Position numbers and translations under genes: made by a program. A DNA stretch of 64,000 nucleotides, taken from Streptomyces yatensis (GTDB taxonomy: Bacteria; Actinomycetota; Actinomycetes; Streptomycetales; Streptomycetaceae). Where the stretch lies: positions 6,386,001 through 6,450,000 of the forward strand of contig NZ_CP072941.1 in assembly GCF_018069625.1 (NCBI RefSeq), given 5' to 3'. The notes under the pieces are model-generated. The model was given only the letters and a program-made list of their open reading frames with translations, was not told the origin of the DNA and did no database searches. Below, in pieces: positions 19,001 through 26,981 of the stretch (positions are counted from its first letter, which is position 1; each line of letters begins with the position of its first letter).

Positions 19001-19951
19001 ATGCACACTGTCGTGATCCTGGCGCTGGACCAGGTGGTCCCCTTTGATCTGGCCACCCCGATCGAGGTGTTCAGCCGCACCCGGCTGCCCGACGGCCGGG
19101 AGCCCTACCGGGTCCGGGTCTGCGGCCCCGCCCCCAGCGTCGACGCCGGGGTGTTCGCCCTCCAGGCCCCGTACGGGCTCGAGGCGCTCGCCGAGGCCGA
19201 CACGATCGTCGTGCCCGGCCGCGGCGACGCCCTGCTCCCGGTCCCCGACGAGGTGATCGGCGCGCTGCGGGACGCCGCCGACCGGGGCACCCGGATCGCC
19301 TCGATCTGCTCCGGGGCGTTCGTCCTCGCCGCCACCGGGCTGCTCGACGGACTCCGCGCCACCACCCACTGGCTCGCCGGTGCGCTGCTTTCCGAGCTCC
19401 ATCCGAAGATCCAGGTCGACCCGGATGTGCTCTATGTGGACAACGGCCAGTTCCTCACCTCGGCGGGCGCCGCGGCCGGGCTCGATCTGTGTCTGCACAT
19501 GATCCGGCGCGACCATGGCTCCGCCGTGGCCGCCGACGCCGCGCGGCTGTCCGTGATGCCCCTGGAGCGGGAGGGCGGGCAGGCCCAGTTCATCGTTCAC
19601 GACCAGCCGCCCGTACCGCGCGGATCGGTGTTCGAACCCCTGCTGCGGTGGATGGAGGACAACGCCGGGCGTGACCTCACCCTCCACGAGATCGCCGCCC
19701 ACATCGGCATGAGCACCCGCACCCTCAACCGCCGCTTCCGGGAGCACACCGGGACCACCCCACTGCAATGGCTGCACCGCGCCCGGATCCGGCAGGCGCA
19801 GTATCTGCTGGAGGCCACCAACTACCCGGTCGAGCGCATCGCCGGCCAGGTCGGCTTCGGCTCGCCCACCTCCTTCCGGGACCGCTTCAAGCGCGTCGTC
19901 GGCACCAGCCCGCACAGCTACCGCTCCGCCTTCCAGCGAAACGCGGGATAG
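19001..19951 (+). CDS. GlxA-type regulator (DJ-1/PfpI + AraC domain)
   Basis: A 316-aa transcription factor with an N-terminal DJ-1/PfpI-like domain (about 1-190), which keeps the cysteine elbow ASICSGAFVLAATGLL, and a C-terminal AraC domain with two helix-turn-helix units (LHEIAAHIGMSTRTLNRRF and YPVERIAGQVGFGSPTSFRD). Such proteins respond to small metabolites, usually amidated or amine compounds. It sits 94 nt after the monooxygenase gene on the same strand and 103 nt before the SDR gene, and may control either. Confidence 0.9.
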   Translation: MHTVVILALDQVVPFDLATPIEVFSRTRLPDGREPYRVRVCGPAPSVDAGVFALQAPYGLEALAEADTIVVPGRGDALLPVPDEVIGALRDAADRGTRIASICSGAFVLAATGLLDGLRATTHWLAGALLSELHPKIQVDPDVLYVDNGQFLTSAGAAAGLDLCLHMIRRDHGSAVAADAARLSVMPLEREGGQAQFIVHDQPPVPRGSVFEPLLRWMEDNAGRDLTLHEIAAHIGMSTRTLNRRFREHTGTTPLQWLHRARIRQAQYLLEATNYPVERIAGQVGFGSPTSFRDRFKRVVGTSPHSYRSAFQRNAG

Positions 19952-20054
19952 CCGCCGAGCGGTCCCCTGGGCAGCCTCGGGCGCGGGTCGAGGCGGACTC
20001 GAGTCACGGCGGCGACCATGTCCTTCTCAGTGGGAACGACCGCGAGGAGCGCCC

Positions 20055-20825
20055 ATGTTGGACCTCGGCCTGGAGGGGCGCACGGTCCTGGTCACCGGGG
20101 CCACCGGGGCCATCGGCCGGGCCGCCGCACGCGCCTTCGCGGAGCAGGGCGCCCGGGTGGCGCTCGCCTTCCGATACCAGCGCGAGGCCGCCGAGGCGCT
20201 GGCCGCCGAGCTCTCCGGACCGGACGGCGGCAGGGCCTTCGCCGTGCCGTACGCCCTGGACGACGCCGCGTCGCCGCGCTGGGTCGTGGCCGCCGTCGAG
20301 GAGCACTGGGGCGGGCTGGACGTGCTGGTGGCGGCCGCCCGGCGGCGGGGCGCGCGCCGCGATCCGCACACCCGGTTCGAGGACGTACCGGAGGAGCACT
20401 GGCGGCCGCTCGTCGCCGACGGCTTCGTGCCCGCGGTCCGCACCGTCCAGTGGGCCGTCGCCGGGATGCGCAAGCGCGGCTGGGGCCGGATCGCGCTGGT
20501 GGCCTTGGCGCGGCCACCGGACGGCGCGGCCGACGGGGAGTTCCATGCGGTGGCACGGGCCGGGCTGCACGGTCTGGTCCGCGGTCTGGCGGGCGAAGTG
20601 GGCGGCGACGGCGTGCTGATCAACGCCGTGTGCCCCGGGCCGACCCCGCCCGACCGGCCGCCGACCGCGTCCGACCAGCGGTCCACCCCGCCCGACCGGC
20701 CGTTCACCCCGCCCGACCGGCCGCCTGCCGCTCCCGAGGAGATCGCCCGCGCCCTCCTCTTCCTGTGCTCGGCGGCCAACGGCACGATCACCGGCGAAGC
20801 GCTGACGCTCACGGGATGCCGCTGA
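20055..20825 (+). CDS. SDR-fold protein with a degenerate active site
   Basis: A 256-aa Rossmann protein. The cofactor motif TGATGAIGRAAARAF is intact near the N-terminus, but the usual catalytic YxxxK is replaced by FHAVAR (Tyr to Phe, Lys to Arg), and the preceding serine position is not recognisable. After PGPTPP it carries a proline-rich insertion built of imperfect PPDRP units (about 198-228). It may bind NAD(P) without reductase activity, or act as a dehydratase-like or scaffolding protein. It lies between the GlxA-type regulator and a glycosyltransferase on the same strand. Confidence 0.8.
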   Translation: MLDLGLEGRTVLVTGATGAIGRAAARAFAEQGARVALAFRYQREAAEALAAELSGPDGGRAFAVPYALDDAASPRWVVAAVEEHWGGLDVLVAAARRRGARRDPHTRFEDVPEEHWRPLVADGFVPAVRTVQWAVAGMRKRGWGRIALVALARPPDGAADGEFHAVARAGLHGLVRGLAGEVGGDGVLINAVCPGPTPPDRPPTASDQRSTPPDRPFTPPDRPPAAPEEIARALLFLCSAANGTITGEALTLTGCR

Positions 20826-20917
20826 GCCCGGCGAGGGATGCGAGGGGGCGGCTCGGTGTCATGTCCATCGGCCGGACGGGGCGGTCCGGCCGGCTCGACC
20901 TCTGCGGGAGGTGAACC

Positions 20918-22174
20918 GTGCGCGTCCTGTTCACGACCTGGGCCTCCGGCGCCCATCTCGTTCCCATGGTGCCGCTGGCGCGCGCCCTGCTCGGGGCCGG
21001 GCACCAGGTGCGGGTCGCGGTGCCGTCCGACTGCGCGGCGGCCGTCGCCCGGACCGGTCTGGTGCCGGTGCAGCTCGGTGCCCTGCCCATGGCGGTGGTC
21101 AGGGCACCGGACGCGACGCGGCGCCCGCGCGGCATCTGGCCGACGGACTGGCCGGTGCGCCCCGCCGCGCTCACCCCGGAACAGCACGGGGTGCTGCGCG
21201 CGTTGGGCGATCGGCAGGTGCGGATCGCCGAGGCGATGGCCCAGGGGCTGGTGGCCTTCGCCCGCTGCTGGCAGCCGGAGCTGGTGGTGCATGACGCGAG
21301 CGCGTACGCGGGCACGGTGGCTGCGGGGGCGCTGGGGGTGCCCGCCATCGGTCAGCTCTGGGGGAGCGCGGCCGTGCTGCGGCTGGACCGGCAGCGGCTC
21401 GAAGGCCCGCCACTGCCCGGCTACGCCCGGTTGATGCGGCGTTACGGCGCCGACCCGGCGCGCGAGCCCGACCTGTGGCTCGACCCCTGCCCGCCGAGCC
21501 TCGCGCTGCCCTCGCGGGCGCGGCGCCTGCCGGTGCGCCTCGTTCCGCAGGACGGGCCGTCGCCGCATGAGACGCCATCGCCTTACGAGGCCCGCCGCGC
21601 CGGGCCGCACCCCGCGCGCCGGGCCGCCGTGCCGAACGGGCGGCGCGGGCCGGGCGGCCCCAGGCGCTCCGGGCCGGTGCGGGTGTGCGCGGCCTGGGAC
21701 GACGCCAGTGGCCCGCCGGACGCCGTAAGGGCCGCGCTGTGGGCCGCCGAGGCGCGGGGCGTGGAGGTCGTCCGGGTCGGCAGCGCCGCCGAGGGGCGGC
21801 CGCCCGCCGGGCCGCTGCACCGGGTGCTGCCGGGCTGCCGGGCCCTGCTCCACCAGGGCGGGGGCTCGGCGGTGCTGGCCGCCGCCACTGCCGGGGTGCC
21901 ACAGCTGGTCGTCGCACCCGGCCTCGAGCAGCAGCTGAACGGGGCGCGGCTGGCCCGGGCGGGCGCCGGGATGTATCTGCCCGCCGACGCCCTCGACGGC
22001 AGCCGGTGCGGGGCGCGGGCGGTGGGCGGGCGGCTGGCCCTGGACCTGTTCGCCCTGCTGGAGCAGCCGTCGTACGCGGCGGCGGCGCATGCCCTGCGGC
22101 GGGAGGCGCTGGCGATGCCCGGCCCGGACAAGGCGGTCCTGGCGGTCACCCGGCTCACGGGCCCGGCGATGTGA
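20918..22174 (+). CDS. GT-B fold glycosyltransferase (GT1-like)
   Basis: A 418-aa nucleotide-sugar transferase. The N-terminal half begins MRVLFTTWASGAHLVPMVPLARAL, typical of natural-product GTs that bind the acceptor. The C-terminal half carries the donor-site segment HQGGGSAVLAAATAGVPQLV and a following NGARLARAGAG. A low-complexity basic linker (about 210-250) joins the halves. GGGAGGTG lies 5 nt before the GTG start. Acceptor unknown; position suggests decoration of a product of the neighbouring locus. Confidence 0.85.
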   Translation: MRVLFTTWASGAHLVPMVPLARALLGAGHQVRVAVPSDCAAAVARTGLVPVQLGALPMAVVRAPDATRRPRGIWPTDWPVRPAALTPEQHGVLRALGDRQVRIAEAMAQGLVAFARCWQPELVVHDASAYAGTVAAGALGVPAIGQLWGSAAVLRLDRQRLEGPPLPGYARLMRRYGADPAREPDLWLDPCPPSLALPSRARRLPVRLVPQDGPSPHETPSPYEARRAGPHPARRAAVPNGRRGPGGPRRSGPVRVCAAWDDASGPPDAVRAALWAAEARGVEVVRVGSAAEGRPPAGPLHRVLPGCRALLHQGGGSAVLAAATAGVPQLVVAPGLEQQLNGARLARAGAGMYLPADALDGSRCGARAVGGRLALDLFALLEQPSYAAAAHALRREALAMPGPDKAVLAVTRLTGPAM

Positions 22175-22243
22175 GGGCCGGACCCTCGTACGCGGACGGC
22201 CCCGCCCTGGGTAAGGAGGGCCCCGCCTCGGGCAACAGGCCAC

Positions 22244-22279
22244 GCGAAAGGCCCCCCACCGAAGTGGGGGGCCTTTCGC
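22244..22279. terminator. Bidirectional terminator before tRNA-Lys
   Basis: A perfect 16-bp stem (22244-22259 with 22264-22279) around the tetraloop CGAA. It separates the rightward glycosyltransferase gene from the leftward tRNA gene and can serve both. Confidence 0.92.
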
Positions 22280-22285
22280 TGTCTG

Positions 22286-22359
22286 TGCGCCGCCAGGGAC
22301 TCGAACCCCGGACCCGCTGATTAAGAGTCAGCTGCTCTAACCAACTGAGCTAGCGGCGC
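22286..22359 (-). tRNA. tRNA-Lys (anticodon CTT)
   Basis: A 74-nt cloverleaf: acceptor GCGCCGC/GCGGCGC with discriminator A, D-arm AGCTCAGTTGGTTAGAGC, anticodon stem around loop CTCTTAA, and T-arm with GGTTCGAGTCC. CCA is not encoded. Confidence 0.97.
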
Positions 22360-22415
22360 CTGCTGACGTAGGAGACCTTAGCACCCGGACGCCACGGAGT
22401 GAAAATCGATAACTT

Positions 22416-23087
22416 TCAGCCCGGAAAAACGGCGGGTGTGCTGGTCACAGCCGTGCCGACAAGATCATCACCGGCGGCGCGGGCCGCCCTCACACAGGCC
22501 CACAGCAGCACCTCGGGACCGGGCAGCCAGGGCTTGCGGACATCGGGCGCGACGAGCCAGCGCGGCGACGGCACGGGGGCGGGCTCGCGGTCGCCGGACT
22601 CGCGGCCGCCGGTCTTCCGGGCGCCGGTCTCCGGGGTCCCGGTCCCCCGGGCCTCGTGCTCCAGGGGCGCCGCCTCCGGCTGGTCGGGGTCCGGCGGGAA
22701 GAGCGGCGGCACGGTCACCGCGTCGCCCCGCCCGTAGCAGAGCAGTGGGGGAGCGGTCGCGCCCCACTCCTCCCAGCCGAGCAGCGCCGGCAGCCGCTGG
22801 GCGGTCCCCGGGGTGGCGAAGAGCAGGACGCGGCCGCCCCGGGCCGCGACCGGCCCGGTGCCGGGGCCGTCGGTCCATAACCGGCCCACCACCCGGCGGC
22901 CGAAGAGCGCGTCCATGCTGATGACGTCGAACGCCGTACCGCACGGCAGCGTCACCGCGGCGGTCGGGGCCGCGGCCCACAGGGCCTGCACACCGCGCGG
23001 CGAGGCGCTGGCCGAGGCGAGCCAGTCCGCGCCCGCCGGGGTGACGTAGGCGGCGGTGTGAAGTGCGTCCTGCGGCGTTCTGGTCAT
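22416..23087 (-). CDS. Bifunctional DNA primase/polymerase N-terminal-like protein
   Basis: A 223-aa protein resembling the small Streptomyces proteins that carry a Prim-Pol N-terminal domain (PF09250): the segment LWAAAPTAAVTLPCGTAFDV with a following RVVGRL and the LLFATPG region fits this family. It lacks a helicase partner and has a variable, Gly/Arg/Glu-rich linker (about 145-175), so it is probably not a full replication primase. Codon 70 is TTA. It is transcribed away from the small 121-aa gene upstream on the same strand. Confidence 0.6.
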   Translation of the reverse strand: MTRTPQDALHTAAYVTPAGADWLASASASPRGVQALWAAAPTAAVTLPCGTAFDVISMDALFGRRVVGRLWTDGPGTGPVAARGGRVLLFATPGTAQRLPALLGWEEWGATAPPLLCYGRGDAVTVPPLFPPDPDQPEAAPLEHEARGTGTPETGARKTGGRESGDREPAPVPSPRWLVAPDVRKPWLPGPEVLLWACVRAARAAGDDLVGTAVTSTPAVFPG

Positions 23088-23201
23088 GTTTCCACCTTTA
23101 CCGTCGGCGATGACGGTGTAGAGAGATGCGGCGAAACCGGGACATCGCGTGTTGGCATCGGGTATCTTCCGCCCGCATATGCCCCAGGCTCACGCCTGCC
23201 G

Positions 23202-23567
23202 TCAGTCCGGCAACTCGCCGCTCCGCATCAGCTCACGGCCGAACTCGACCATCTTCTTGGCGTAGTCCTCGGTCCACTCGGCACGCTCGGCGATCACGGC
23301 GGGGGTCAGCCGATCGAACCGCCTCGGGTCGGCGAGCTGGGCGGCCGCCATTGCCTGGAACTCCATGGCCCGGTCCGTCGCCGCGCGGAACGCCAGCACC
23401 AGCTCCGTCGAGCGGGACAGCAGCTCACGCGGGTCCTCGATCGACTCCAGGTCGAAGAAGTGCGCCTCGTCCGAGGCGGCGGCGGCCGGTTCGAAGAGCA
23501 GGGGGGCTGGTTTCAGCCGCCGGGGCGCGGAGCCGTGCCGGCCTTGAGCCGAATCCGGCTCGGGCAT
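23202..23567 (-). CDS. Small conserved hypothetical protein, 121 aa
   Basis: Starts MPEPDSAQG, with AGGAGGAG 6-9 nt upstream of ATG 23567. The last 80 residues are predicted helical and rich in Ala/Arg/Glu, with an FFDLESIEDPRELLSRS segment. No signal peptide, membrane helix or known motif. Function unknown. Confidence 0.75.
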   Translation of the reverse strand: MPEPDSAQGRHGSAPRRLKPAPLLFEPAAAASDEAHFFDLESIEDPRELLSRSTELVLAFRAATDRAMEFQAMAAAQLADPRRFDRLTPAVIAERAEWTEDYAKKMVEFGRELMRSGELPD

Positions 23568-23937
23568 GTGATCTCTCCTCCTGGGTCGTGAGGCACCTAC
23601 GGTTCGCGGTGGTCCTGTTGTCTCCATTGTCGCGCGTAGGGCAAGGGCGCCCCCGCCGTACGCCGCCGACCTGGGGTCTCTCCCCACCCCGCCGCCCCCT
23701 GAACCATGGCCGGACCGTCGCCCCTGGTGACGTGCCGTACGGCCGCCGCTGAGGCGACGCCCTTACGGCAGCCACCGACCCGCCCACGGCCGCCGCCGAC
23801 AAGCCCTCACAGCCGCCACCGCCCCGCCGTCACGGCCTTACGGCGGCCACGGACTCGCCCTCACGACAGCGCCAGGGCGCCCCTTGCGCCCAGCCAAATC
23901 CGCCCCCAACGCGGCCATGGCCACCCTCAACGCGCCC
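23568..23937. other. Intergenic region, 370 nt, with degenerate repeats
   Basis: No gene is evident. It contains three copies of CCTTACGG (23761, 23836, 23936) inside imperfect repeats of CGGC(C/A)GCCAC-like units, and must include the promoter of the leftward 121-aa gene and the terminator of the leftward helicase operon. Confidence 0.5.
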
Positions 23938-25323
23938 TTACGGCCGCCATGTCACGCGGTGCTCGGCCAGATGCGCCAGCACCGCGTGGTTGGCCTCCCA
24001 GCCGTCCGGGAACTTCACCGTCACGCCCAGCTGCACCGGCTCCGTGGACGGATGCTCGTCCAGCAGCTCGGCCACCCCCGCCCGGCACACCACCACGCAC
24101 GCCTGCCGGTGCCGCGACGTCAGCACGCACAGCCGCCCCGTCTCCAGATGGAACGCCGTGGCGTCCGGCCGCCCCGACAGCGGGTGCAGAACGACCGTGA
24201 CCTCGAACTCACGCCCTTGGAGTCGATTGGCGGTGTCGACGGTGACGCCGGAGACCCCGAGCCCCGTCAGCGCCGCCCGGACGGCCGCCGCCTGGTCGCG
24301 GTGCGCCGTGCCCACCGCGATCCGGTCCGCCGCGACCGGCAGCGGTTCGTCGGACCGCTCGCTGACCGCCACCGCGCCCCGGTCCAGCAGCCGCCGCACC
24401 ACCTGGGCCACGGCCGCCACCGCCTCCGGGTCGGTGCGCGGGGTGCGCCGGGCGGGCAGCTCCAGCAGCCCCCAGCCGGACGCGGCGGCCTCGTCCAGCA
24501 CCCGGTCCGGGCCCGAGCCGTCGGAGGCCACCCCGAAGCTCAGCCGCCGCTCGCCGTGGCCGGTGCCGCTGCGGAAGGGGGTGTACGGATAGAACGCGTC
24601 CGAGACCAGCGGCGCGGCCGAGGCCGGCAGCCGCCAGGACACCGGCAGCCGGTGCTGCGGAAGCCGCGGATTGTGCGCGAGCAGGGTGGTGACCGCGCTC
24701 GCCGACGGGTCGTACGAAAGCCCCGCCCACTGGTCGGCGCCCACCACGCTGAACGGGTCCAGCTGCCCCGGGTCGCCCACGAACAGCGCCCGCTCGAACA
24801 GCCCGGCGACCGCCAGCAGCGCGTCGGAGCGCATCTGGTACGCCTCGTCCACGATCGCGTGCCGCCAGGGCTCGACGTTCTTGATGTGCGCCCACTTCGC
24901 GGCCGTGGAGACGACGATGTCGAGCCCGGCGAGGTCGCCGATCTTCGCGGAGGCGCGGACCGACGCATGGCCGTCGAGCACCGGGTCGTACGGATGCGGA
25001 TCGCTGCTGTGCAGCCGCCCCACCGGAAGCTCGGGGTCCGCCGTGGCCAGCCGGTCCACCAGATCGTCGACCTGGGCGTTGGTCTGCGCGACCACCATCA
25101 GCGGCCGCCCGGCGGCGGCCAGCTCCCGCGCCGCCCGCACCACCAGTGTCGACTTGCCCGCACCGGGCGGGGAGTCCACGACGACGCCGCGGTCCGCTCC
25201 CTGCAGCGTGTCCCGCAGGATCGCCTCGGTCGCGCGCGCCGCCGCGGCCGACGGGTCGAACGGCTCGCCCGCTCGGGCGCGCCCGGCGTGGGCCGCGCCG
25301 GCGGCCGGGTCCGCGGCGATCAC
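23938..25323 (-). CDS. Superfamily 1 (Upf1/Dna2-like) helicase
   Basis: A 461-aa ATPase with Walker A GAGKST (in SPPGAGKSTLVVRAA, near residue 50), motif II IVDEAYQM, motif III-like LFVGDPGQLDPFS, and C-terminal motifs NRLQGREFEVTVVLHPLSG and LTSRHRQACVVV, the order seen in Upf1/Dna2-type SF1B helicases. The GTG start overlaps the stop of the preceding gene (GTGA), with AGGAGG upstream. It is the last gene of an operon with a Cas4/RecB-type nuclease and an unknown 553-aa protein, so it probably unwinds DNA for that nuclease. Confidence 0.85.
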   Translation of the reverse strand: MIAADPAAGAAHAGRARAGEPFDPSAAAARATEAILRDTLQGADRGVVVDSPPGAGKSTLVVRAARELAAAGRPLMVVAQTNAQVDDLVDRLATADPELPVGRLHSSDPHPYDPVLDGHASVRASAKIGDLAGLDIVVSTAAKWAHIKNVEPWRHAIVDEAYQMRSDALLAVAGLFERALFVGDPGQLDPFSVVGADQWAGLSYDPSASAVTTLLAHNPRLPQHRLPVSWRLPASAAPLVSDAFYPYTPFRSGTGHGERRLSFGVASDGSGPDRVLDEAAASGWGLLELPARRTPRTDPEAVAAVAQVVRRLLDRGAVAVSERSDEPLPVAADRIAVGTAHRDQAAAVRAALTGLGVSGVTVDTANRLQGREFEVTVVLHPLSGRPDATAFHLETGRLCVLTSRHRQACVVVCRAGVAELLDEHPSTEPVQLGVTVKFPDGWEANHAVLAHLAEHRVTWRP

Positions 25324-26981
25324 AGATAGTCCTCCTCGGTCATCGCGTCGGGCTCGGGGCCCTGGGCCGGCGCGGCGGCGTCCGGCGGGCCGCCGTGGGT
25401 CCACGGAGTGCTCTCCGCGTCGGGCAGCTCCGGGCCGCCGCGCGGGGCGTGCTCGAAGAGCGTCCAGCACACCCGGTCGCCCTTCTCGGGCACCGAGCCC
25501 GGCTCCGGCTGCTTGCCCCGGCCCATCCCACCGGTCAGCCGCACCACCAGCGCGCGGGCCGGGTCCTCCGCAGAGCCCGGGGCGTCCGCCCCGTCGAGGC
25601 CGTCGGGCTCATCGGCTGCGCCCGCCTCGTCGGTGTCCGCGAAACCGGCGAACTCCCCGCTCTGCGCCTTGCCGTCGGCCATGACCCGGTGCAGCTTGAC
25701 CCGCTCGGCCAGATGCGGACGGTCCTCGGTGCGGACCGTGACCAGCGGGCGCGGGCGTGGCACCTTCGCGTCCGACCAGGCCATCTCCACATCGATCACC
25801 TCGCCCGCGAACGCCTCACCGGCCAGCCGCCGCCCCGCCATGACCAGCGGATCGTCCAGCGCCTCATGGGCGTCGAGCTGGGCCTGCGCGGTCTCGCGCG
25901 CGGCGAGCTTCTGCGCCGCCGTCACCGCGTCGTCCCGCTTGGGCTGCGGCGGCTCCCCGGCCCGGACCCGGTCCCGGTGGCCGGTGTAGGACCAGCGATC
26001 GCGCTTCCAGCGGTCCGCCACCCGCGCGCCCTCCGGGAGGGAGCGCAGCAGATCCACCCCGCGCCACAGCGCGTCCCAGGTGGGCCGCAGCTGCGACTCG
26101 ATCAGCCCGCGCAGCTCCGCCTCGGCGAGCCGCAGCCGCGCCTCGCCCCCGGCCACGCCCTGGGACGTCTCGGCACGCGCCGCGTCGTAACGGGACATCG
26201 CCGGTGCCAGCAGCTTGTTGTCGAAGGCGGGGTCGGTGGCCGGGCCGGCGGGTGGGCAGCGCAGCTGCCCGGCCTCGTCCCGCTCCGACTCCGCCCGCAG
26301 CGCCGCCTCCGCCCCCGGCACGCCCGGCGGGGGGTCGATCCAGGCCAGCAGCGAGCCCAGGTGCTGGTCCTCCAGATTGCTCTGCCCGGTCGCCCAGTGA
26401 CGGCTCAGCAGCTCGGTGAGCGACAGCAGCAGACAGGAGCCGGGCACCCGCGACCGCTCCCCGTAGTGGGTCAGCCAGCGGCCGAGCAGCGGCACCCGCG
26501 CGGGTGCCGGGAAGGGCGTCTCCGGGTCCTGCTCGGCGGTCCGCCGGAACCGCATCGACCGGCCCAGCAGCCGGACGAACGCCACGCCCGCGGCGCTGGG
26601 CACCAGCAGCTGCGGCGCGTCCTCGCACAGCTCGACCTGGACCGGCACCTTCTTACCGGTCTCCGGATCGGTCTCCTTGCGCTCCTCCAGCTCGACCTGG
26701 TCCGCGTACGAGTCCAGATACGGCTGGATCTCCTCCGCGAGCTCGGCGAGGAACGCGAACCGCAGGTCGCGGTCGCGCGGCTGGGCCACGATCAGCAGCC
26801 GCGGCGCGTCCCGGTCGGTGCCCACCAGCGCCCCGAGCGGTGCCCCCGCCTCACCGGCGGTGGTGAGCGGGACGAACGCCAGCGGGCGCTCGGACAGGTG
26901 GCGGTGGCGCACGGTGGTCAGGGGCTGGGCCCGCCCCTCCCGGACCGCCTCCATCCGGGCCAGGGTGGTGATCAGCGACAT
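25320..26981 (-). CDS. Unknown protein between nuclease and helicase genes, 553 aa
   Basis: No recognised domain. The N-terminal region (about 1-190) looks globular, with RLLIVAQPRDRDLRFAFLAELAEEI; the middle (about 250-400) is helical and charged; the last 90 residues are acidic and low in complexity. It overlaps the upstream nuclease gene by 10 nt and the downstream helicase start by 4 nt, so all three are almost certainly made together. It may bridge or regulate the nuclease and helicase, but nothing in the sequence shows this directly. Confidence 0.8.
   Translation of the reverse strand: MSLITTLARMEAVREGRAQPLTTVRHRHLSERPLAFVPLTTAGEAGAPLGALVGTDRDAPRLLIVAQPRDRDLRFAFLAELAEEIQPYLDSYADQVELEERKETDPETGKKVPVQVELCEDAPQLLVPSAAGVAFVRLLGRSMRFRRTAEQDPETPFPAPARVPLLGRWLTHYGERSRVPGSCLLLSLTELLSRHWATGQSNLEDQHLGSLLAWIDPPPGVPGAEAALRAESERDEAGQLRCPPAGPATDPAFDNKLLAPAMSRYDAARAETSQGVAGGEARLRLAEAELRGLIESQLRPTWDALWRGVDLLRSLPEGARVADRWKRDRWSYTGHRDRVRAGEPPQPKRDDAVTAAQKLAARETAQAQLDAHEALDDPLVMAGRRLAGEAFAGEVIDVEMAWSDAKVPRPRPLVTVRTEDRPHLAERVKLHRVMADGKAQSGEFAGFADTDEAGAADEPDGLDGADAPGSAEDPARALVVRLTGGMGRGKQPEPGSVPEKGDRVCWTLFEHAPRGGPELPDAESTPWTHGGPPDAAAPAQGPEPDAMTEEDYL

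Noticed and set aside
22286..22415. Integration site at tRNA-Lys
   Set aside because: No duplicated tRNA 3' end, integrase or excisionase is visible nearby.
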